A stretch of DNA of 5,612 nt from Elusimicrobia bacterium RIFCSPHIGHO2_02_FULL_57_9 (GTDB taxonomy: Bacteria > Elusimicrobiota > Elusimicrobia > UBA1565 > UBA9628). The notes beneath the pieces are model-generated. The model had not been told where the DNA came from and did no database searches. It saw only the letters and a program-made list of their open reading frames with translations. Position 1 is the first letter of the stretch. Each line of letters begins with the position of its first letter. Both the position numbers and the translations under genes were made by a program. Positions 1-5,612 of the stretch are shown here, piece after piece. Location of the stretch: contig MGUO01000297.1 in assembly GCA_001800015.1 (NCBI GenBank), forward strand, positions 1 through 5,612, given 5' to 3'.

Positions 1-755
1 CGCAGCACGAGCCTTGGGCGCTTGGCATTGCTTTGGAGGGCAGGGCCGGCCGAAACCAGGAAAGCATTATCCGCGGCCTGAGGCCACTCCAAACCCAACC
101 AGGCGACAGCGGCCTCCAAAGCCGGTTTAGGGCCGCGCAAGCCGTGGCGCGCGCCGTCGGAAAGCATGAGAACCGCGCGCCGCCGCAGCGGCGATTGCGA
201 AAGCAGCTCGGAGGCAGCCTTTAAGGCTGGAGCATAGTCCGTTGGGCGAAAACCGGGCGCGACGCGGGAAAGCGCCTCAAGGGCTTGGCGGGCGTCGAGC
301 CAGGCCGCAGTGCCCTGCGACTCAACGCGGTCCGAGAAAGGAATTAAAGCCACGCGATCCGAAGGCTTAAGATTGCGGATCAAGCCTTCGGCCTGGGCCC
401 GGACAGCCTCTAAACGGGTTTTACCGCGCTCTTGATAACCCATGGAGTAAGAAACATCGATTAGCAGAACCAAATCCAGCCCCGCCGCGCCGGCCGAATC
501 GTCCCAACCTCCTCGAGCCCGCAACATCGGCCCGGCGTAAGCCAGGACCAGGCAGAATAGGATCAGGCAGCGTACGGCCACCAACAGCCACTGGCGTAAT
601 CGCGTCAGAGGCCGCGAACGCGCGTAAATCTTGCGCAGGAAACTTAAATCGCTGAAAGGGATGCGCACGGCGCGGCGGCGCGCGAGCAAATGCAGAATCA
701 AGGGCGCTGCGGCCAAAGGCAAGGCCCAAAGCAGGAGGGGGGAAGTAAAGGTCAT
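1..755 (-). CDS. BatA-type membrane protein with von Willebrand A domain (3' part missing)
   Basis: The gene reads leftward from ATG 755 and is still open at position 1, giving 251 codons without a stop. The N-terminus matches the aerotolerance-regulator (BatA) pattern: a first hydrophobic helix at about residues 5-25, a basic stretch ARRRAVR, the IPFSDLSFL motif (32-40), then a second helix at about 56-76. A VWA domain follows, with a complete MIDAS: DVSYS at 100-104, Thr172 in PTDY and Asp200 in LSDG. BatA-like proteins are inner-membrane proteins whose VWA domain faces the periplasm and which act with MoxR ATPases. The start is fixed because no ATG, GTG or TTG lies in frame just upstream; no Shine-Dalgarno is evident. 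It lies 55 bp after the DUF58 gene and is probably the third gene of that operon. The missing C-terminus could hold a glutamine-amidotransferase-like or DUF4159-type part, so the exact subfamily is open. Confidence 0.88.
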   Translation of the reverse strand, partial: MTFTSPLLLWALPLAAAPLILHLLARRRAVRIPFSDLSFLRKIYARSRPLTRLRQWLLVAVRCLILFCLVLAYAGPMLRARGGWDDSAGAAGLDLVLLIDVSYSMGYQERGKTRLEAVRAQAEGLIRNLKPSDRVALIPFSDRVESQGTAAWLDARQALEALSRVAPGFRPTDYAPALKAASELLSQSPLRRRAVLMLSDGARHGLRGPKPALEAAVAWLGLEWPQAADNAFLVSAGPALQSNAKRPRLVL

Positions 756-810
756 CGCGGCGTTGCCGGCGAGGCGCCGTGATGACTGCGGTAGGGAAAT
801 GTTTGAGCAG

Positions 811-1675
811 TCATCGCCAGCGGTTGAGAAGCTGTCCCAGGGAATGCTCCCAGGGCCTATCGGTGAAGAAGGGCGAGTAGGCGGCGCCGCAGCGATGGAA
901 GCTCGCCTCGTAAGCTTTTAGAAAACGTTCAAACTCCCGGCGATAGGAATCGCGCAGGGCTCCGGCGTCACAGAACAAAGGCGCGCCTTTTTCCAGACTT
1001 TCAAACACGGCCGACCCCTCGTATTCAAAATCCCGCTCTTGAGGATCCAGTATCTGGAGAATAAGCAATTCATGCCGCCGTGCCTTAAAGGCCTTAATAA
1101 CCTTGATAATGGCCTCGGGATCGCCAAGTAAATCAGAAATGAGTATCACCAGCGACCGGCGTTTGATCCTCGCGGCGGCTTGTTCAAGAACCCGGCTTAA
1201 ATCCGTTTCGCCGCCGGGGCCCCGCCGGGCCAGGGCCCGGTCCATCAATTCCAAATGGCTGAATGAGGCACGGGGGGATACGATTTGGCGAGGCTCCGAG
1301 TCGAAGGTCATCAATCCCGAGGCATCCCCCTTAGCCAGGGTCAGATAAGCCATGGCCATGGCCAAACGGCAGGCATGCTCCCATTTAGGCGGGCGGCCCG
1401 CGGCGCAAAAATTCATAGAGCCGGAGGCGTCTACCAAAACCTGCGTGGTTAAAATATTTTCGGCTTTGTATTCGCGGATATAAAAACGGTCCTGGCGGGC
1501 GTAAACCTTCCAATCCAGGGCCTTTAGCCCGTCACCCGGAACATAGGGACGGTGCTCGGCAAAATCATGGGAGAAGCCTTTTAACGAGCTTTGATGGCGG
1601 CCGCAAACCATTCCCTCCACCGCCAGGCCCCTGAGCTCGAGGCTTAGGTTTTTGAGCTGAGCAAGCGAGACGGGA

Positions 1676-1689
<14 letters not shown>
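811..1689 (-). CDS. DUF58 family protein with VWA-like fold, MoxR partner
   Basis: This is a 292-residue soluble protein without membrane segments. The DUF58 core is at residues 47-77, with RPYVPGDGLKALDW and KVYARQDRFYIREY. A VWA-type metal site is complete: DASGS at 87-91, Thr162 in GGETDL and Asp186 in ISDLL. DUF58 proteins are almost always encoded beside moxR and are thought to be its adaptor or substrate-binding partner in protein maturation; this is family knowledge, and the substrate here is unknown. The start ATG lies inside the end of the MoxR gene (14-bp overlap) and no Shine-Dalgarno is seen, which suggests translational coupling. The length fits the short, non-membrane branch of the family; longer DUF58 proteins carry two N-terminal helices that are absent here. 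Confidence 0.93.
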
Positions 1690-2668
<979 letters not shown>

Positions 2669-2680
2669 AGCCGATATACT

Positions 2681-2709
2681 TATATATCATTTTTTCATTC
2701 TAGCCCCAA
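2681..2709 (-). promoter_or_regulatory. Candidate promoter of the moxR operon
   Basis: On the minus strand a TTGGGG box (2709-2704) is separated by 17 bp from TATATA (2686-2681), which fits a sigma-70 layout with a weak -35. Twelve bases separate the -10 box from the moxR ATG, so transcription would start only about 5-7 bases before the ATG. The surrounding DNA is strikingly AT-rich compared with the genes. A TAGAAT hexamer slightly upstream is an alternative -10 but has no -35 at proper spacing. Confidence 0.4.
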
Positions 2710-2733
2710 CTATGGTTTTTTAGGTCCAAGATT

Positions 2734-2742
2734 TGACATAAT
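2734..2742 (+). promoter_or_regulatory. Candidate extended -10 promoter for the exbB operon
   Basis: TGACATAAT reads as an extended -10 element, TGn followed by CATAAT (one mismatch to TATAAT). No good -35 lies 16-18 bp upstream, only a T-rich tract at about 2715-2721, which would be tolerated by an extended -10. Transcription would start near 2749-2750, giving a leader of about 60 bases. The overlapping TTGACA (2733-2738) is a perfect -35 hexamer, but nothing like a -10 lies 16-19 bp after it, so the extended -10 reading is preferred. Confidence 0.35.
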
Positions 2743-2750
2743 TGCGCCAC

Positions 2751-2779
2751 GGCACCTTTCCAAAATATTGGAGGGTGCC
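2751..2779. repeat. Inverted repeat / stem-loop in the exbB leader
   Basis: GGCACC (2751-2756) pairs perfectly with GGTGCC (2774-2779). After a one-base bulge (T2757), TTCCAA (2758-2763) pairs with TTGGAG (2768-2773) with one T-G wobble, leaving the four-base loop AATA. No run of T follows on the plus strand and none of the flanking genes ends here, so it is not a terminator. It could be an operator for a dimeric repressor at the start of transcription or an mRNA-stabilising hairpin at the 5' end. The exbB Shine-Dalgarno lies 20 bases beyond and stays free. Confidence 0.6.
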
Positions 2780-2798
2780 ATACTGGCTAATAAATTAT

Positions 2799-2804
2799 AA
2801 GGAG
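2799..2804 (+). promoter_or_regulatory. Strong Shine-Dalgarno of the exbB-like gene
   Basis: AAGGAG sits five bases before the ATG at 2810. It fixes the start of the ExbB-like gene and is the only strong ribosome-binding site in the window. Confidence 0.85.
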
Positions 2805-2809
2805 TAAGT

Positions 2810-3433
2810 ATGGGATTCAACGTCGGCATCAAGGACATCATCCTCTCGGGCGGCGTGCCGCTGCTCGTCATGGTTCTCCTTTCCATCTATTCCATCGCCT
2901 TGATCTGGGAGCGCTGGCGCTTTTTTAAGCGCTCAACCGCCGAGCTTAAGGAGTTCCTGGGCAGATTGCGGCGCATCCGCGAAGGGGGAGACCTGGCGGA
3001 AGCGGTGACGCTTTGCCGCTCGCACAAAGGACCCGCTTCCTCCATCGTCATGGCCAGCCTAAGCGGGCCCACCAACCGCGAAGAGCGCAGACGCTGCGCC
3101 CAACGCGCCATCGACCGCGCGGCGGCCGGGATGCAGCGAGGCATGCCGACTTTGGGAACCATCGCCAGCACCGCTCCCTTCATCGGGCTCTTCGGCACGG
3201 TCGTGGGCGTCATGCGCGCCTTCAAGGACTTGGCGGGCGCGGCCGGCGCCGGCCCGGGAGTCGTGGCTATCGGCATTTCCGAGGCCCTGGTCTGCACCGC
3301 CGCCGGGCTTTTCGTGGCTATTCCCGCGGTGGCCGCCTACAACTATTTTAACAACCGAACCCAGCGCTTTGCCGAGGAAATGAGCTGGGTCAGCGAGGAA
3401 ATCCTGGAGAGCCTTTCGGAAAAAACGAAGTAG
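2810..3433 (+). CDS. exbB: ExbB/TolQ/MotA-family proton-channel protein
   Basis: This 207-residue inner-membrane protein has the ExbB layout: a first helix at about 13-33, a basic cytoplasmic loop (34-113), a second helix at about 114-136 containing GTIASTAPFIGLFGTVVGVM, and a third at about 150-178 ending AIPAVAAYNYF. Residues that matter in E. coli ExbB are kept in the matching motifs: Thr130 in LFGTVVG, Glu158 in GISEAL and Thr163 in CTAAG. ExbB forms a pentamer around ExbD and couples proton flow to movement of TonB. The near-identity of the STAPFIGLFGTVVG block and the TonB-like gene two positions downstream favour ExbB, but TolQ cannot be fully excluded. It is a little shorter than E. 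coli ExbB (244), mainly in the N-terminus. The start follows a strong AAGGAG, and the gene leads an operon with exbD 19 bp downstream. Confidence 0.93.
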   Translation: MGFNVGIKDIILSGGVPLLVMVLLSIYSIALIWERWRFFKRSTAELKEFLGRLRRIREGGDLAEAVTLCRSHKGPASSIVMASLSGPTNREERRRCAQRAIDRAAAGMQRGMPTLGTIASTAPFIGLFGTVVGVMRAFKDLAGAAGAGPGVVAIGISEALVCTAAGLFVAIPAVAAYNYFNNRTQRFAEEMSWVSEEILESLSEKTK

Positions 3434-3452
3434 CGCCGCTTATGAGCTTGCC

Positions 3453-3884
3453 ATGAATAATCCAGCCGACAACCGCAAGGGCCGGACCATCGCGGAGATG
3501 AATCTCGTTCCGCTTATCGATATCGCGTTAATCCTGGTCATTATTTTCATGGTGCTTACCCCGATCATCGTGCAGTCCCAGCTGACCGTAAAACTTCCCA
3601 AGGCCGATTCCGGAACCCCGGCGCAGGCCCAGACCACGGTCAATGTCCAAATCAGCCGCGCCGGCACCCTGATGGTCGAGGGCAGCCCGGTGCGCTGGGA
3701 AAGCCTGGAGCGGGAACTGACTCTGCGCCTGCCTAAATCCTCGCAAAAAAACCTACTGGTTCAGGCGGACCGCAGCGTCGCGGTTGAAAAAGTCGTGGCG
3801 GTGTTGGATGCGGCCAAGCGCCTGGGTGTGGGCAAATTGGGCATCGGCGTCATAGCGAACTCGGCCGCGGATGCCTCACAGTAA
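3453..3884 (+). CDS. exbD: ExbD/TolR-family energy-transduction protein
   Basis: This 143-residue protein has a short cytoplasmic N-terminus, one membrane helix (about 19-40) with NLVPLIDIALILVIIFMVLT, and a periplasmic domain (about 43-137). Asp23 in PLIDIA is at the place of the proton-carrying aspartate of ExbD. The later LLVQADRSVAVEKVVAVLD block and the LGVGKLGIGV end are typical of the ExbD/TolR periplasmic fold. Length matches E. coli ExbD (141). ExbD sits in the ExbB pore and its periplasmic part contacts TonB. The gene follows exbB by 19 bp and overlaps the tonB-like gene by 14 bp. There is no clear Shine-Dalgarno; a tiny four-codon frame (3442-3456) ends across its start codon as ATGA. 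Confidence 0.94.
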   Translation: MNNPADNRKGRTIAEMNLVPLIDIALILVIIFMVLTPIIVQSQLTVKLPKADSGTPAQAQTTVNVQISRAGTLMVEGSPVRWESLERELTLRLPKSSQKNLLVQADRSVAVEKVVAVLDAAKRLGVGKLGIGVIANSAADASQ

Positions 3885-4560
3885 GCAAGCCGTGCCGGGG
3901 GGCGTATGCCCCTATCTGGGTTATTCCTTCGGCCTGCATGCATGCGCCGTCATAGTCGCGTTTAATATTTTTTCCGGCGTTTCGAAGCCGGCGAGTCCGG
4001 TCTACACCATTGATTTTGTCGGACCTTCCGCCATGATCATGAAAAGCGACGGGGCCCCGAGCGCGGCACCGATCAAGACGGCCGAACCCCCGCCTGCGCA
4101 AACCGAGGTGGATGAATTCGGGCGCAAGCGCCGCAAAGCCTTCGCGTTGCCGCGTCCAAGCCTGTTGCGCGGCTGGCGCGAAAAACCGCTGCCTAAACCT
4201 TCCGCTGCCGTTGCGGTCCCGATCGGGGCCGCGGCATCTTCGGGAAGCGGCGGGGGAGAGACCTCGGTAGCCACCGATATGCCCAATTTCCCTTATCCCT
4301 GGTATATCAGCCAGGTGCGCTCCAGCCTCTGGAATCAATGGTCCGCCCGCATGCCTAAAGAACAAGGGGAATGCGCGGTGGTCTTTACCATAATGCCCGA
4401 TGGCCGCCTTGTTGATCTCAGAACCGAATCGAGCTCGGGCGATTCGGCGTTTGATTTGGCGGCTCTGGGCGCCGTGCAGGACTCCGCGCCCTTTCCGCCG
4501 CTGCCGCGGGGTTTCTCGGAGCCTTTTCTAAAAATCCACGTCACTCTTAAGTCCCTATGA
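3871..4560 (+). CDS. tonB: TonB/TolA-family periplasm-spanning energy transducer
   Basis: This 229-residue protein has a single N-terminal membrane helix (about 15-36) that contains Ser19-FGL-His23, the SxxxH motif by which TonB and TolA couple to ExbB/ExbD or TolQ/TolR. The middle (40-138) is a low-complexity periplasmic spacer with only a short proline cluster (PPPAQ), a basic patch GRKRRK (84-89) and a Gly/Ser stretch. The C-terminal domain (about 140-229) fits the TonB_C/TolA fold: YPWYISQVRSSLWNQW, then CAVVFTIMPDGRLVDLRTE, SSSGDSAFDLAALGAV and PFPPLP. TonB transmits proton-motive force to outer-membrane receptors. The start overlaps exbD by 14 bp, implying coupled translation. TonB and TolA cannot be told apart with confidence from sequence alone; TonB is favoured because no tolB or pal follows in the window. 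Confidence 0.88.
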   Translation: MPHSKQAVPGGVCPYLGYSFGLHACAVIVAFNIFSGVSKPASPVYTIDFVGPSAMIMKSDGAPSAAPIKTAEPPPAQTEVDEFGRKRRKAFALPRPSLLRGWREKPLPKPSAAVAVPIGAAASSGSGGGETSVATDMPNFPYPWYISQVRSSLWNQWSARMPKEQGECAVVFTIMPDGRLVDLRTESSSGDSAFDLAALGAVQDSAPFPPLPRGFSEPFLKIHVTLKSL

Positions 4561-4567
4561 GAAAGTC

Positions 4568-4960
4568 TTGGCGCTGATACGCTTGGTTTTATACGGCAGC
4601 GGCATATATTTTTTTTATTTGCTGGCCTTTCCCGATTATTCCTGCGGGCTGTCTCAAGCCTATCATGCGTTTTCTTCGGCGGTGATTCTGGGCGCGGCGG
4701 CCGGGATATTTCTATTTCTCAAAGTGATTGAATTCAGCTCGACCTTGGCAAAAATATTGCTTGAGCTTGGTTTTGCCCTGGCCGTGCTGCTTTATTTCGG
4801 CTATACCATGCCGCAGCGTTCCGGCAAGCCGCCGCTAAAAGAATGGACGGCCGGGCGCCATCCGACGCGGTCCGACGCCCGCCGGGGTTTGGACCGCCTG
4901 GGCATAGGCCAGAACTCCAAAGTCGGCAAGATTCTTCTTAAACCTTTTCCCGAATTTTGA
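4568..4960 (+). CDS. Small three-helix membrane protein of unknown function
   Basis: I do not recognise this 130-residue protein. It shows three hydrophobic segments (about 4-21, 33-53 and 60-80) followed by a soluble, basic tail (82-130) rich in Arg and Lys. The start is uncertain: the frame has no ATG or GTG in the right place, and the first usable codon is TTG 4568, seven bases after the tonB stop, with another TTG at 4583. A weak GAGAAAG precedes the first. The close spacing puts it in the exbB-exbD-tonB operon, which suggests an accessory role with the motor, but this is inference. Its last 23 bp overlap the end of the converging YfhO-type gene. The hydrophobic pattern and the absence of a comparable ORF opposite its first two thirds support it as a real gene. 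Confidence 0.65.
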   Translation: MALIRLVLYGSGIYFFYLLAFPDYSCGLSQAYHAFSSAVILGAAAGIFLFLKVIEFSSTLAKILLELGFALAVLLYFGYTMPQRSGKPPLKEWTAGRHPTRSDARRGLDRLGIGQNSKVGKILLKPFPEF

Positions 4961-5612
4961 CAAGCGCTGCCGCGCTTAGGCACGCTAAAACGGCGGCCGC
5001 GGCGAGATTGACGGCCCAACCCTCGAAAACGCCCAGAGCATAAGGAGCACCAAGATATCCGAAATCGGCCACGGTTTTTTGACCCGCAATTATCCGCAGC
5101 ACCGCCGCCGCTTTCGGAATCAATCCGCCGCCGTAAATCCAAGCGGACCAATTCAGCCAGAAAAGAAAATAAACGCCTATATAAACGCCGAAAAATATTT
5201 CAATAAATACCGAGCCGTCCTGCGCCGGGATCGCAACGCTGCTCTCTTGCATTCTCTGCTTGCGCTTGGCGGCTCTCTTCGGTAAGGCCGGCTCCGGGGG
5301 GCACTCAACGCAGGCCGGCCGGCCCAGGCTGCGCACCCACCAGCCCAGCCAAATCAGGGCGGCCAAGGCGCTGATTATTAAGGAAGCGTTAACCCTGGCT
5401 GAATCATAAATGAAATGCACCACATGCCGGCCGGCCGGCACCGGCACCGAGCAAAACGTGATCCAGCTTCTCAGGAGTTTCGCCGGTTGGCCGTCCACAT
5501 AAGCTTTCCAACCCGGATAATAGTTGGAACTAAAAAACAAAAACCCGGGATTATTCGCTTCAACCGACGCCGTCATGCGGTCGATGTCCTGCTGCAGAAT
5601 TTGAGCCTCCGG
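4938..5612 (-). CDS. YfhO-type membrane protein, C-terminal part (5' end beyond the window)
   Basis: The frame is open to the right edge and ends with TAA at 4938, giving 224 residues of a larger protein. The Met at 5576 is internal, because twelve codons upstream of it remain open. Counting from the edge, residues 20-70 match the periplasmic C-terminal domain of the YfhO family: NPGFLFFSSNYYPGWKAYVDG, then VPVPAGRHVVHFIYD. A membrane helix follows at about 74-95. YfhO proteins are large multi-helix proteins of the GT-C type linked to glycosylation of envelope polymers such as lipoteichoic acid. Instead of ending after that helix, this one continues with a basic linker (96-133), then helices at about 134-158 and 198-220, with IYGGGLIPKAA between them. 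The stop lies inside the converging small gene. Confidence 0.82.
   Translation of the reverse strand, partial: PEAQILQQDIDRMTASVEANNPGFLFFSSNYYPGWKAYVDGQPAKLLRSWITFCSVPVPAGRHVVHFIYDSARVNASLIISALAALIWLGWWVRSLGRPACVECPPEPALPKRAAKRKQRMQESSVAIPAQDGSVFIEIFFGVYIGVYFLFWLNWSAWIYGGGLIPKAAAVLRIIAGQKTVADFGYLGAPYALGVFEGWAVNLAAAAVLACLSAAALVKIREKV

Noticed and set aside
2733..2738. TTGACA as a classical -35 box for exbB
   Set aside because: No -10-like hexamer lies 16-19 bp downstream; that DNA is the left arm of the hairpin. The overlapping extended -10 is a better reading.
2751..2779. Inverted repeat as a rho-independent terminator
   Set aside because: No T-run follows on the plus strand, and both neighbouring genes start and do not end here.
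3850..4365. 171-codon open frame on the minus strand
   Set aside because: It lies opposite the tonB-like and exbD genes, which have clear family motifs. Its product is Arg/Gly-rich without recognisable features, as expected from the antisense of GC-rich coding DNA.
4801..5151. 116-codon minus-strand frame at the converging gene ends
   Set aside because: Its product is Arg/Gly/Ser-rich and shows no domain. The YfhO frame and the small membrane-protein frame explain the same DNA better.
5425..5440. Perfect 16-bp palindrome TGCCGGCCGGCCGGCA
   Set aside because: It encodes the conserved PAGRH segment of the YfhO domain using GC-rich codons, so it is explained by coding sequence and composition.
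5574..5576. ATG as the start of the YfhO-type gene
   Set aside because: The frame stays open to the window edge, and the conserved YfhO domain begins almost immediately after this Met, so it is internal to a longer protein.

Overview
The window holds two divergent gene clusters around a 141-bp AT-rich intergenic region (2669-2809), plus the end of an unrelated converging gene at the right edge. The DNA is GC-rich by eye (not counted), densely packed and has no mobile-element signatures. An ExbB-ExbD-TonB set implies a Gram-negative, double-membrane bacterium. The gene mix (MoxR/DUF58/BatA-type cluster, TonB motor, YfhO-type protein) is common in environmental lineages such as Elusimicrobiota, Omnitrophota, Acidobacteriota or Bacteroidota-related groups. 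I cannot place it further, and that list is a guess.

Left cluster, read leftward (2668 to 1): a MoxR-family AAA+ ATPase, a DUF58 protein with a von Willebrand A (VWA) fold, then a BatA-type membrane VWA protein cut by the left edge. Both VWA proteins keep a complete MIDAS metal site. In characterised relatives the MoxR ATPase works with VWA partners as a chaperone that matures or activates other proteins. The first two genes overlap by 14 bp and the third follows after 55 bp, so they look like one operon.

Right cluster, read rightward (2810 to 4960): ExbB/TolQ-like, ExbD/TolR-like and TonB/TolA-like proteins, then a small three-helix membrane protein of unknown function. The key proton-channel residues of ExbB and ExbD and the SxxxH transmembrane motif of TonB are all visible, so this should be a working proton-motive-force transducer that drives an outer-membrane process. 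No receptor gene lies in the window.

The shared intergenic region carries a plausible promoter for each side, a strong inverted repeat (2751-2779) that would lie at the extreme 5' end of the exbB transcript, and a clear Shine-Dalgarno sequence for exbB. At the right edge, the C-terminal part of a YfhO-type membrane protein runs leftward and its stop lies inside the end of the small membrane-protein gene (23-bp tail-to-tail overlap). Its last 90 or so residues do not look like a normal YfhO end.

I see no convincing undescribed system. The points most worth following are the inverted repeat, the small membrane protein attached to the TonB operon and the odd YfhO tail.
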